Of a stretch of 51,206 nucleotides of DNA, positions 1 to 8,134 are shown piece after piece. The notes beneath the pieces are model-generated. The model was not told the origin of the DNA. It did not search any database and saw nothing but the letters and a program-made list of their open reading frames with translations. The position numbers and the translations under genes are program-made. Each line of letters begins with the position of its first letter. Positions within the stretch are counted from its first letter, which is position 1. Origin of the DNA: a virus; IMG/VR virus record IMGVR_UViG_3300036823_000047, positions 1 through 51,206 of that record, one strand, 5' to 3'.

Positions 1-810
1 GGTATCTCGATCCTCCGTTCCGCGTACAAGCACTACCAGTACAAGGACACGCTGTACAAGATCGATGCTATTCAGAAGGAGCGTCACGGCATCGGCGTTC
101 CGGTCATCAAGCTTCCGCCGGGCTGGAAGCGTGAGGACAAGATCCTCGCCGAGCAGATCGGTCGCAACCTTCGTACCAACGAACGTTCACATATCATCCT
201 CCCACCAATGTGGGACATCATGTTCGCCAAGCTCGAAGGTCAGCCGGTGGATTGTCTCGGCTCGATCGAGCACCACAACATGATGATCATGACCAACGTG
301 CTTGCACCGTTCCTTACTAGCTCTTCTGTCAAGAAGGAGAGCCTGGAGACCTTCTACAAGGGTACTCGGTACATCGCGGAGACCATTGCGGACACGATGA
401 ACCGTTATGTCATCCAGCCGCTGGTTGACATTAACTACTCTCGTGTCAAGTACCCTGAGCTCAAGGTCAAGCGGATCGGCGAGTGGGAAGACGCTCGCAC
501 GCAGAGCTTCACCCTCCGCAACTACGTCGGTGCAGGTCTCATTGTTCCGGACAAGACGCTCGAAGCATACCTTCGCGACGAGAATGACCTGCCCGAGATC
601 GATGAGGAGACGCGTGAGCCTCTCCAGATCGGCAGTGCGACTGACCCGAATGCTAACGTTCAGGCTGGTGCGCCTGGAGCTCCTGGCAGTGCTCCGAACG
701 CTGCGAATCCTCCCAAGCCTGCACGCACCGGTCCTCCTCGTCAGGGACCTGCAAGTCCTGGTTCGCCTCGACACAACGGCGGTAACGACAGGTCCGGAGG
801 TACGAAGTGA
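1..810 (+). CDS. Portal protein, C-terminal part (gene split by the circular junction)
   Basis: Forms the dodecameric ring at the capsid vertex through which DNA is packaged and to which the neck attaches. This piece is open at its 5' end in frame 1 and continues the gene that starts at 50354. Joined across the junction the protein is 511 residues, a normal portal length. It directly follows the large terminase. The central part reads as a typical portal core and the last 60 residues are a Pro/Ala/Gly-rich tail. The stop overlaps the GTG of the next gene (GTGA), which implies translational coupling. The family call rests on position, length and general sequence character. Confidence 0.85.
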   Translation, partial: GISILRSAYKHYQYKDTLYKIDAIQKERHGIGVPVIKLPPGWKREDKILAEQIGRNLRTNERSHIILPPMWDIMFAKLEGQPVDCLGSIEHHNMMIMTNVLAPFLTSSSVKKESLETFYKGTRYIAETIADTMNRYVIQPLVDINYSRVKYPELKVKRIGEWEDARTQSFTLRNYVGAGLIVPDKTLEAYLRDENDLPEIDEETREPLQIGSATDPNANVQAGAPGAPGSAPNAANPPKPARTGPPRQGPASPGSPRHNGGNDRSGGTK

Positions 811-1250
811 CTACACCTACGATGATTACGGTCATCGGGGATCTCATTCCGGATGAGCGTGCGACCCAAGTCACGTTCTATGTTCCGCAGATCATTCGCT
901 ACAGTCATGGACCTGAGACGATCATCCCATCGGAACTGATCGCGCTTCCACTCCCTGATGGGACGTTCACTCTTCCTGTGTACAGCACGAACGATCCTGA
1001 TTGGAGTCCCAACAACTGGAACTACCTGGTTAGCATCGATGGACCTGACGTGCACAGGGAGTACTACGTTCAGGTTCCCTATGATGTAGTGGGTGCGGAG
1101 ATCAACTTCTCTGCTATCCTGCCCGTACAGCCGGCAAGCAAAGGGACCTTGTACGCACCGTTCGCTCATGGGGCGCACGTGCTAGTGCTGGCTACGGGTG
1201 CGGACGTTCCAGAAGGTACACCACCCAACACCTTGATTGCGAGGGTCTAA
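807..1250 (+). CDS. Structural protein with a fibre-like beta-sandwich character
   Basis: 147 residues, GTG start overlapping the portal stop. The pattern of short strands, the phrase NDPDWSPNNWNY and the ending LIARV resemble the N-terminal domain found in many actinobacteriophage fibre and minor tail proteins. Its place between portal and prohead protease suggests a virion part, perhaps a head fibre or vertex decoration, rather than a tail part. No catalytic motif is visible. The function is inferred from context only. Confidence 0.6.
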   Translation: MTTPTMITVIGDLIPDERATQVTFYVPQIIRYSHGPETIIPSELIALPLPDGTFTLPVYSTNDPDWSPNNWNYLVSIDGPDVHREYYVQVPYDVVGAEINFSAILPVQPASKGTLYAPFAHGAHVLVLATGADVPEGTPPNTLIARV

Positions 1251-1251
1251 T

Positions 1252-1782
1252 ATGTCCGTTGTTGGCACTGACATGCTCCTCATGTTCAGTGTCTCGGCTG
1301 CTGCTGGCGATACCACTGCCGGTACTGCTGCGACCTCACTCGGTGACCAGGTCAGCACGACTCAGGTCACTACTGCGACGATGGACAACCTCTTCGACGA
1401 TGTCTCCTCATCGGAAGCTTCCAGTGGTGACACGGAGTATCGTTGTGTCTTCGTCAAGAACAACCACGCCACTGACACCGCGTTCAACGTTCAGCTGATC
1501 GTCCAGTCCGAGATTGCTCTTGGTGGCTCGATCACGGTGGCTGTCGACAACATCGGTGTCACTGCCAAGGCGTCAGCGAGTGCTCAGGCGCTGGCTGTTG
1601 CGAACGAGAACACTGCTCCTTCGGGCGGTGCAGGTGTTGGCAGCTTCGGTTCCTCAGCTAGCGCTGCCGCTTCGATGGGACCTGGTACCGTTCAGGGCTT
1701 CTGGGTCAAGAGGGTTGTCGGAGCTTCTACTGCTGCACTGTCTCTGGATGGTGGCGTTCTCCGGATTGGTGGGGACGGCTAA
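1252..1782 (+). CDS. Unknown Ala/Ser/Thr-rich structural protein
   Basis: 176 residues. The ATG at 1252 follows the previous stop by one base and has GAGGG about 6 bases upstream; a TTG 15 bases earlier is less likely. The protein is rich in Ala, Ser, Thr and Gly, with no charged clusters, no membrane span and only one cysteine, which suggests an all-beta surface domain. Its stop overlaps the next start. It belongs to a three-gene set between portal and protease that probably makes a capsid-associated fibre; this is inference. Confidence 0.55.
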   Translation: MSVVGTDMLLMFSVSAAAGDTTAGTAATSLGDQVSTTQVTTATMDNLFDDVSSSEASSGDTEYRCVFVKNNHATDTAFNVQLIVQSEIALGGSITVAVDNIGVTAKASASAQALAVANENTAPSGGAGVGSFGSSASAAASMGPGTVQGFWVKRVVGASTAALSLDGGVLRIGGDG

Positions 1783-3236
1783 TGAGTAGGGCCTTCAACG
1801 GTGGTACAACGCTGGACATGATCACGTTCGGTGTCGGGGCTGCTCCGCCGGACCAAGGCCCTATCACCATTGCTGTCTTGGCTAAGGCCACTGGTGTTGG
1901 TACGAACACCTCGTACATGATCCAGGGCATGAATGGTTCGACTGCTGTCTGGTCGTTCCTGTTCAGTAACAATGCCGGTGGTAAGATGTTCATCGAAGGT
2001 GACTTCGGTGCAGGTGGAGCTGGTCTCACCACTGACTGGGCTTGGTATGTAATCACGAAGGCAGCAGGCTCTGCGCTCCCCCGATTCTCTTCGAAGGACG
2101 TCACTACAGGAGGTGCATGGGCACATGCTAATGGTACCTTCTCTGTTGGTGATGGTACTGGCCCGATCACATCTATTCGTGTCGGATCGAACAACGCACT
2201 AGGAACTACCTTCCGTGGTTCGATTGCTGTCATTGGACTCTGGGATACGCAGCTCAGTGATGCAGACGTTGAGCTCGCGTGCACCTTGGCCTACAGTGAC
2301 ATTGTTACAACGAAAGCTGCGAAGTGGGCGGTCAAGCTCAACCAGGCGAGCATCGCGACGAGTGTCACGAACGACGCAGCTGGTGGTGGTAACCAGACAG
2401 CGATCTCGAACACTGCCGTAGATGTTACTGGTACTCCTGATCCTCCTGGGTACAACTACACGCTGTCGTCGACTACTCCCTTCACGCATGACTACTCTCT
2501 TCAGTGGCGTGTTCTAAACTCCTTCACCAAGGATACGTCACTCCAGTGGCGAGTACTAAACGCATTCACTGCAGATACCAGTTTGCAGTGGAGGGTGTTG
2601 AATGCCTTCACGAAGGATACGAGTCTTCAGTGGCGAGTGCTTAACGGCTTCACTCATGACTACCAGCTTCAGTGGAATGTTCTGAATAGCTTCACCAAGG
2701 ATGTCAGTCTGCAATGGAGGGTACTCAACTCCTTTACCCATGACACTCAGCTACAATGGCGTGTGCTGAATGGGTTCACGGCTGACACACAGCTCCAATG
2801 GCGTGTCTTGAATGCCCTCCACAATGACTATGACATTCAGTGGGCTATCCTATCTGGGACGGCTTTCACTCATGACTACAGCCTTCAGTGGCGAGTGCTT
2901 AATGCCTTCCAGGCAGATACGTCGCTTCAATGGCGTGTACTAAACGCGTTCCAGAACGACTACACTTTGCAATGGCAGGTCCTTAGCGGATCAGCCTTCC
3001 AGCATGACTACGTACTCCAATGGCGAGTCCTGAATGGATTCGTCAAGGACACCAATCTGCAGTGGCGAGTTCTTAACCACTTCACCAAGGACACGAACCT
3101 TCAATGGCGTGTATTGGGTCCTAGCAGCATCGTGTTCTCGTACTGGTACAAAGGCGTAGAAGTTCCTGCAGACATCGAAGGGATCTGGAACGGTTCGACA
3201 GTTGTACCTGTAACGTCGTTTGAGATTTCCTCGTGA
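1782..3236 (+). CDS. LamG-like fibre protein with fifteen LQWRVL repeats
   Basis: 484 residues. Residues 1-200 look like a concanavalin A/laminin G-type jelly roll (Gly-rich strands, and SIAVIGLWDTQLSDADVE near residue 145), a fold often used for carbohydrate binding. Residues 234-447 are fifteen tandem repeats of 14 residues with consensus F-T-x-D-x-x-LQWRVLN-x. Repeats 9 and 12 carry a two-residue insertion. The last 37 residues form a separate cap. Alternating hydrophobic residues suggest that each repeat is a beta strand pair in a fibre or solenoid. It lies between portal and protease, so a head-associated host-binding fibre is plausible; a tail fibre is the alternative. Confidence 0.7.
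   Translation: MSRAFNGGTTLDMITFGVGAAPPDQGPITIAVLAKATGVGTNTSYMIQGMNGSTAVWSFLFSNNAGGKMFIEGDFGAGGAGLTTDWAWYVITKAAGSALPRFSSKDVTTGGAWAHANGTFSVGDGTGPITSIRVGSNNALGTTFRGSIAVIGLWDTQLSDADVELACTLAYSDIVTTKAAKWAVKLNQASIATSVTNDAAGGGNQTAISNTAVDVTGTPDPPGYNYTLSSTTPFTHDYSLQWRVLNSFTKDTSLQWRVLNAFTADTSLQWRVLNAFTKDTSLQWRVLNGFTHDYQLQWNVLNSFTKDVSLQWRVLNSFTHDTQLQWRVLNGFTADTQLQWRVLNALHNDYDIQWAILSGTAFTHDYSLQWRVLNAFQADTSLQWRVLNAFQNDYTLQWQVLSGSAFQHDYVLQWRVLNGFVKDTNLQWRVLNHFTKDTNLQWRVLGPSSIVFSYWYKGVEVPADIEGIWNGSTVVPVTSFEISS
2481..3122 (+). repeat. Coding tandem repeat, 15 units of 42 bases
   Basis: In-frame repeat encoding F-x-x-D-x-x-LQWRVLN-x. Units 9 and 12 are 48 bases, the others 42. Amino acids are far better kept than codons (for example CAG TGG CGT, CAA TGG CGA, CAG TGG AGG), so the array is old and selected at protein level rather than freshly amplified. 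Confidence 0.9.
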
Positions 3237-3238
3237 CC

Positions 3239-3268
3239 TTGCGAGGGCTTAGTTGTCCACTATATAAT
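3239..3268 (+). promoter_or_regulatory. Promoter for the capsid genes
   Basis: TTGCGA, an 18-base spacer and TATAAT, followed by CAAGCA. It lies in the gap before the protease/scaffold gene. The -10 and the bases after it match the promoter at 9163 (TATAATCAAGCA in both). Confidence 0.65.
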
Positions 3269-3291
3269 CAAGCACAGCCCGGGAGGTGAAA

Positions 3292-4533
3292 ATGGCACGT
3301 TTTGGTTACTACACCGATCTGCGTGGACTGACTCTCGCTGAGGGTGAGAAGAAGTGGCTACAGGCCATGCGCGTGGGAGATTACCTTCACCCAGCGTACG
3401 GCAAGATCAGCTTCACTACGGATCGGCTCAAGCGCTTCGCTGACTCTGTCAAGAACAAGGTCCGCGGCATTGCGCTTGACATCGACTACGACCACAAGGC
3501 CGACCCTGCCCGAGGCAATGAAGCCGCTGGGTGGGTAGAGGACGCTAAGGTCGAGGGGGACGCCCTCTACCTGCTCGTGGACTGGACGAAGACAGCCGCA
3601 GAGAAGATCCGTGAAGGTGCCTACCGCTACTTCAGTCCAGAGTTCCAGGACGAGTGGCGTGACGCGAACGGTATCCAACACAGGGACGTTCTCTTCGGTG
3701 GTGGAATCACCAATCGTCCGTTCCTGAAGGATCTGCTTCCGGTCAACCTGAGCGAGCTGACGTTCGCGGAGAAGAAAGAGGAAGGTATGGACCTGAGCAA
3801 GCTTCGCAAGCTCTATGGTCTCGCCGAGGACGGTTCCCAGGATGACCAGATCCTGACCCGCGCCGAGGAAGACCGGAACGCTGCGACCACCAAGGGCGGG
3901 ACGGTCGACAAGACCGCCACCACCCACGCTCCGAACAACTCGGCGCTCGACAAGCAGCCCACGGTCAACGGCCAGAAGCTCGACGCGACGACCGCCGGCC
4001 AGGTGAACCCGGACGGCACTCAGATCAGCCAGGACGAGTTCCAGCTGAGCGAGCTCGCCAAGACCAACCCGATGATCCGCCTGATGCTGGCCGAGCGCGC
4101 CGAGACCAACAAGCGTCTGGCCGAGCTCGAGCAGGCGAACCTCCTCAGCGAGATCACGATCAAGCTGAACGAGTATCGTACCGGCGACAAGGTGGTGGCT
4201 CCTGCCATCCTCGACGAGGCGACCAAGCTCCTCGCCGCGCTGCCTCGTCAGCTGCACGAGAAGGTTCACGCCATGCTGGCCGAGGTCAAGAAGCTCGGTG
4301 CAGCCGCCACGGTGCAGCTGGGTGAGACCGCGACGGGCAACGGTGCCAGCAACGACCGTGGCGCCATGCAGCTCGCCGAGAAGAAGGTCGACGACCTCGT
4401 CGCCAGGAAGCTCTCCGAGGCCAAGGCGGCCGGCAACGAGCTCTCCTACGCTGACGCCATGACCGACATCTTCCGGGAAGACCCGAAGCTGTTCACCGAG
4501 TACCAGAACGCGTCCTACGCGTTCCGCATCTGA
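3292..4533 (+). CDS. Prohead protease fused to scaffold (Mu I-like)
   Basis: Directs capsid assembly and is expected to cleave scaffold and capsid proteins during maturation. 413 residues from the ATG at 3292, chosen because GGAGG lies 5 bases upstream; the in-frame GTG at 3286 would sit on that ribosome site. The N-terminal ~150 residues carry hallmarks of Mu-like prohead proteases: DIDYDHKA, AYRYFSPEF and TNRPFLKDLLP. From about residue 165 the protein becomes a charged, helical, Glu/Lys/Ala-rich scaffold, with coiled-coil potential around 250-330. It precedes the cement and major capsid genes, the usual order. Confidence 0.85.
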   Translation: MARFGYYTDLRGLTLAEGEKKWLQAMRVGDYLHPAYGKISFTTDRLKRFADSVKNKVRGIALDIDYDHKADPARGNEAAGWVEDAKVEGDALYLLVDWTKTAAEKIREGAYRYFSPEFQDEWRDANGIQHRDVLFGGGITNRPFLKDLLPVNLSELTFAEKKEEGMDLSKLRKLYGLAEDGSQDDQILTRAEEDRNAATTKGGTVDKTATTHAPNNSALDKQPTVNGQKLDATTAGQVNPDGTQISQDEFQLSELAKTNPMIRLMLAERAETNKRLAELEQANLLSEITIKLNEYRTGDKVVAPAILDEATKLLAALPRQLHEKVHAMLAEVKKLGAAATVQLGETATGNGASNDRGAMQLAEKKVDDLVARKLSEAKAAGNELSYADAMTDIFREDPKLFTEYQNASYAFRI

Positions 4534-4546
4534 GAGGGGGTAAACA

Positions 4547-4966
4547 ATGGGTCCTAACTACGTTCTCGACAAGGGCATGAACCTCGCCAACTCGGGTGCT
4601 GCTCAGGCGATCTACCGGTTCATGAAGTTCGGTTCCGCCGAGAACCAGGTCCTCCAGACCGCGGCGATCACCGACAAGGCGCTCGGCGTCACCCAGCAGC
4701 GTATCGAGGCTGTCGACTCCGCTACGGGTAACGTGCAGGTCGACGTTCGCATCCTGGGCATCTCCAAGGTCGAGGTCGGCGCTGCCAACTCGGGCGTCAT
4801 CGCTCTCGGTTCGCCGGTCGCTCCCGACGCCAGTGGCTGTGCCCAGGTTTGCGCCGCGACGCAGACCATGGCCGGCATCGCCATGCAGGCCGGCTCCGCT
4901 GCTGGTCAGTGGATCGACGTTCTGCTTCTGCCGTACGCCCGCAGCACGGCTGCCGGCACCGCGTAA
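4547..4966 (+). CDS. Capsid cement/decoration protein (DUF2190-like)
   Basis: 139 residues, preceded by GAGAGGGGGT. Gly/Ala-rich with short beta strands and the pattern ALGVTQQRIEAVDSATGNV, typical of small head-decoration proteins that trimerise on the capsid surface (DUF2190, cement family). It sits between scaffold and major capsid gene, as in many siphoviruses. It would stabilise the expanded head. No signal peptide or catalytic motif is present. Confidence 0.75.
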   Translation: MGPNYVLDKGMNLANSGAAQAIYRFMKFGSAENQVLQTAAITDKALGVTQQRIEAVDSATGNVQVDVRILGISKVEVGAANSGVIALGSPVAPDASGCAQVCAATQTMAGIAMQAGSAAGQWIDVLLLPYARSTAAGTA

Positions 4967-4992
4967 CTATCTGAGAGAGGAGGCAACACACA

Positions 4993-5970
4993 ATGGCGGT
5001 TTACAACCCCAATGGTGGCGGCAACGTTCACATCGACAAGATCCTCACTCAGATCTCGATCGGGTGGCCGAACAACGGCTTCGTGGGCGAGGCTCTGTTC
5101 CCGAGTGTCGGCGTCGCCAAGCAGTCGGACCTGTACTACGTGTTCGGCCGTGAGGGCTGGCTGCCGGAGCGTGGCGACGAGCGTGCTCCTGGCACCGAGG
5201 CCAACGAGATCCCGGGCATCCAGGTCTCGACGAACCCGTACTACGCGAAGGAGCACGCGCTCCAGATCGCAGTCACGGACGAGGAGCGAGAGAACGCTGA
5301 CTCTCCTCTCTCGCCGGACCGTGACGCCACCGAGCTGGTGACTTCGAAGATCATGCTGGGCCGCGAGCTCGCCATGAAGACCCTGGCCACCACCGCTGCG
5401 AACTACGCCACGGGCAACTCGATCACCCTTTCGGGTGTCGACCAGTGGGACTCCGGTGACGTGACCGGTTCCGACCCGATCGCGGACACTCGCTTGGGCA
5501 TCATCACGATGCACTCGAAGCTGTTCCTGCGCCCGAACACCATGGTGATCCCCTTCCAGGTCATGTCTGCCCTGGAGGACCACCCGAAGTTCCTCAACCG
5601 CATCATCTACTCGGAGCGGGGCATCTTCAGCCAGGACCTTCTGGCGGCGCTGTTCCACATCGACAAGTTCATCGTTCCGGGTGTCGGCTACAACACGGCC
5701 GTCAACTACGGTGCGGCGGAGACGCTCGGCTACGTCTGGGGCGATGACGTCATCCTGGCCTACGTGCCGGACCGTCCGGGCATGAAGACCCCTGCGTTCG
5801 GGTACGAGTTCCGGTGGGGTCAGCAGTTCGTGGACCGCTGGCGCGAGGAGAAGCGTGCGTCGGACGTCATCCGCATCCGGCGTCGCTACGACCTCAAGAA
5901 CGTGGCCCTCGATGGCTCCGGCAAGAACGTTGCCGGCTACATCATCAAGAACACCCTCGCGGCGTTCTAG
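4993..5970 (+). CDS. Major capsid protein
   Basis: 325 residues with a strong GAGAGGAGG ribosome site. Probably an HK97-fold capsid subunit of the E-like family. Supporting features are the position after scaffold and cement, the length, an N-terminal segment with GFVGEALFPSVGVAKQSD, a long central helix region (TSKIMLGRELAMKTLATT), the hinge segment with NTMVIPFQVMSALEDHPKF and the C-terminal strand with ASDVIRIRRRYD. Its codons favour G/C third positions more than the neighbouring tail genes, consistent with high expression. Confidence 0.85.
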   Translation: MAVYNPNGGGNVHIDKILTQISIGWPNNGFVGEALFPSVGVAKQSDLYYVFGREGWLPERGDERAPGTEANEIPGIQVSTNPYYAKEHALQIAVTDEERENADSPLSPDRDATELVTSKIMLGRELAMKTLATTAANYATGNSITLSGVDQWDSGDVTGSDPIADTRLGIITMHSKLFLRPNTMVIPFQVMSALEDHPKFLNRIIYSERGIFSQDLLAALFHIDKFIVPGVGYNTAVNYGAAETLGYVWGDDVILAYVPDRPGMKTPAFGYEFRWGQQFVDRWREEKRASDVIRIRRRYDLKNVALDGSGKNVAGYIIKNTLAAF

Positions 5971-5982
5971 GAAGGAGCGGAC

Positions 5983-6234
5983 ATGGCGAACAAGTTCACC
6001 GCTGCTACGCGGATCAAGCACGGTCGTCGGACCGAAGACGGTTCGGCCGAAGGCAAGTACGAGTCGGTCACCTTCGAGCAGGGCGAAGAGGTCAAGGGCC
6101 TCGAGCCGTCCGAGATGAAGGAACTCTGGGAAGCCGGAGCGCTCGTCAAGGCCGAAGGCGACGAGACCGAGACCCCGAAGGAGTCTTCGAAGTCGAAGGC
6201 TCCTTCGGCTCCCGAGGACCCGCCGAAGAAGTAA
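5983..6234 (+). CDS. Small charged protein after the capsid gene
   Basis: 83 residues. The N-terminal 50 residues form a small globular domain (FTAATRIKHGRR, then an acidic strand and helix). The last 25 residues are Lys/Glu/Ser/Pro-rich and probably disordered. Genes in this slot often encode minor head or neck accessory proteins. I do not recognise the family. A terminator hairpin follows at once, so it closes the capsid operon. Confidence 0.55.
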   Translation: MANKFTAATRIKHGRRTEDGSAEGKYESVTFEQGEEVKGLEPSEMKELWEAGALVKAEGDETETPKESSKSKAPSAPEDPPKK

Positions 6235-6237
6235 GCC

Positions 6238-6278
6238 AGAGGCCCCCAAAGCGTCCGGGGCGGTCCGCGGGGGCCTCT
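6238..6278 (+). terminator. Hairpin terminator after capsid genes
   Basis: Perfect 10-base stem AGAGGCCCCC/GGGGGCCTCT around a 21-base loop, directly after the stop. There is no T run, so partial termination or mRNA 3'-end protection of the abundant capsid message is more likely than a classical terminator. Confidence 0.65.
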
Positions 6279-6300
6279 CCAAATATAGAAAGGAGCCAGC

Positions 6301-6750
6301 ATGTCTGCATTGATCCTACTGCAAGAAGCACAAGCATGGGGCGAGAAGACGAAGCTGGCTCCTGCGTGGGAAAATGGTCTTGACACTGTTCTGCTAGAGC
6401 AGATCCAGTCGGAGGTGCTCGGCAACATTGCAAGCGTTGCCGACACTGCAACCTGGATCGACTCGCCGACCACTCCCACGTTGGTCAAGACGATCATCTC
6501 CAAGCTGTATGTAGCCTGGATCATTGATCGGCAGTACTCAGAGGATGAGGAGCTCTCGCAGTACGCCGCGCTGTTGCGTGCCACCGCGTTGTCTCTGCAG
6601 ACGAGCATCACCTCGAGCGATATCGACATTCCTGGTGTCGTTGTCGGAGATGCCGGTGACGGTCTCCCTGGTATGTACCCCCTAGATACTACCACAGACC
6701 GTCACGGGCGTCCCTATGGTCCGTACTTCACGATGGACGCAGTCTTCTGA
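6301..6750 (+). CDS. Head-tail connector (gp6-like adaptor)
   Basis: 149 residues with an AGGAG ribosome site. Mostly helical in the first 110 residues, with segments such as PTLVKTIISKLYVAWIIDRQ and a Tyr-rich stretch (EDEELSQYAALLRATAL), as in adaptor proteins that dock on the portal. The C-terminus is a loop with PYGPYFTMDAVF. It is the first gene after the capsid terminator and is followed by morphogenesis and tail terminator genes, which fits the first neck protein. Confidence 0.65.
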   Translation: MSALILLQEAQAWGEKTKLAPAWENGLDTVLLEQIQSEVLGNIASVADTATWIDSPTTPTLVKTIISKLYVAWIIDRQYSEDEELSQYAALLRATALSLQTSITSSDIDIPGVVVGDAGDGLPGMYPLDTTTDRHGRPYGPYFTMDAVF

Positions 6751-6762
6751 GAGGAGGTCATT

Positions 6763-7464
6763 ATGGCAGGTATCGAAGACCTAATGACAGCTTCTCAAAT
6801 CGCTGGGGCTATCGATAACATCCGTTTCGACGGAATGATCACGGCGTTCGAGTTCCAGCCGTCGATTGGCATCATGGCCAAGAAGTTCGCAGCCTTGGCT
6901 GACGAGCTGCAAGACCTCCGAGTGCCTCTCACTGAGTCAATCGTTGAGGTCATGGAGATCTCGATCCTGGAGAACTTCATGTCAGGAGGTCGTCCTACTT
7001 GGGATGACCTATCTCCTGTGACCGTAGGCATTCGAGCCAAGCAGAGTTCCGGCACGTTGATCCTAGTACGCTCTGGTAAGCTTGCTGAAGCTGCAAGCTC
7101 CTTGGGCATCTGGTCGATCGGCAAGTCCACAGCAACTGTACGTGACCTTCCTGCCGATGTCTGGTACGGTAAGGTACATCAGGCTGGTTACGGTGGAAGT
7201 CAGTTCTCTGGTGGCAACTGGTTCAAGAAGTACCAGAGCGCTGCACGTAAGGCTGTAGGACCGGATGAGGATCAAAAGACTGTTGACGAACTTGCTTACA
7301 AGATGTTCGACAAGAGGCTGAACAGTCATGGGCCGGCACCGCGCGGAGCATCCCCTATCCCAGCTCGTCCGTTCATTATGTTCCAGGACGAAGACATTGA
7401 TGCGATCCAGAACATCTTTGCCAAATGGGTGGAGAAGAAGGTTGAGGAGGTGCTTACCCTGTGA
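6763..7464 (+). CDS. Virion morphogenesis protein (Mu gpG / P2 gpS-like)
   Basis: 233 residues, GAGAGGAGG upstream. It carries features of the tail-completion/virion morphogenesis family: ENFMSGGRPTWDDLSP near residue 70, then TLILVRSGKLAEAASS, a VHQAGYGG segment, and a C-terminal IPARPFIMFQDED. Family members act in joining heads to tails. The stop overlaps the next GTG start by four bases, so the two proteins are probably made together. Confidence 0.75.
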   Translation: MAGIEDLMTASQIAGAIDNIRFDGMITAFEFQPSIGIMAKKFAALADELQDLRVPLTESIVEVMEISILENFMSGGRPTWDDLSPVTVGIRAKQSSGTLILVRSGKLAEAASSLGIWSIGKSTATVRDLPADVWYGKVHQAGYGGSQFSGGNWFKKYQSAARKAVGPDEDQKTVDELAYKMFDKRLNSHGPAPRGASPIPARPFIMFQDEDIDAIQNIFAKWVEKKVEEVLTL

Positions 7465-7928
7465 GCAGCCCCGCCAAGTATCCATCCGTGATCGCGCAAA
7501 GGATCTTCGCGCTGCTGGACGCGGCGAAGACGGATCTGATGAACGACAACGCACTGGTGTTCTACGGGGACCAGAACCGTGTGCCTGTTACCCCTGCGCT
7601 GTGTGTCGAAAGTGGCGAGACGGGTCGTGCGCTCGGAGGGGTCCCGAACCGCGTTGAGAACACGCACACCTGTTACATCATCCTGTACCACTCGCCAGTC
7701 GATGAGACGCAGACCTCCAAGCTTCAGTCGGAACAGTACGCGGAAGCGGTCACAGCCTTCCTCGATACGAACCTGACGCTGGACCTGGATGGCGATGGAG
7801 GCATTGTTATCCATGGGTTCGTACGTAACATCGAACCAGGCTACAGCTACAAGAACAAGGGTAACACGCTTATGAACTCTGTCCGCCTAACCTGGCAGGG
7901 CACGACGAAGACGATTTTGGGGGCTTGA
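7461..7928 (+). CDS. Tail terminator-like neck protein
   Basis: 155 residues, GTG start coupled to the previous stop. The alternating strand/helix pattern (ALCVESGETGRALGG, then a strand-rich TCYIILYHSP and a C-terminal strand SVRLTWQG) and its place right before the tail tube gene fit a tail terminator/tail-to-head joining protein. No sequence motif is decisive, so the call is mainly positional. Confidence 0.6.
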   Translation: MSSPAKYPSVIAQRIFALLDAAKTDLMNDNALVFYGDQNRVPVTPALCVESGETGRALGGVPNRVENTHTCYIILYHSPVDETQTSKLQSEQYAEAVTAFLDTNLTLDLDGDGGIVIHGFVRNIEPGYSYKNKGNTLMNSVRLTWQGTTKTILGA

Positions 7929-8134
7929 TGCTTTACAAAGTCACTAACCTGGGTGAAGCCCGAACCGTCACGTTCCTCGGCGTGTTCGCGAAGGGCGAGT
8001 CCAGGGAGTTCAACCAGTCCGAGATGGAGAGCTTCCAGGCGATGTCTGGCGTTCCGATCTTCGCTTCCGTCCTCACCGACGAAGACGAGTTCGACGTCGT
8101 AGTCATCTCCGACGACACTGAGAAGGTGAGCTAA
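7928..8134 (+). CDS. Small acidic neck/tail protein, unknown
   Basis: 68 residues, ATG overlapping the previous TGA (TGATG) and stop overlapping the next ATG (TAATG), so it is translated within a coupled string. Small beta-rich start (LYKVTNLGEARTVTFLGVFA) and an acidic C-terminal half. It may be a neck accessory or an assembly factor. Family not recognised. Confidence 0.55.
   Translation: MLYKVTNLGEARTVTFLGVFAKGESREFNQSEMESFQAMSGVPIFASVLTDEDEFDVVVISDDTEKVS

Noticed and set aside
2481-3122. CRISPR-like array
   Set aside because: The repeats are in frame, contiguous and differ in codons; they encode protein repeats.
187-6282. Long minus-strand frames over portal and capsid genes
   Set aside because: Arg/Leu/Val-rich translations caused by the codon bias of the plus-strand genes; no ribosome sites.
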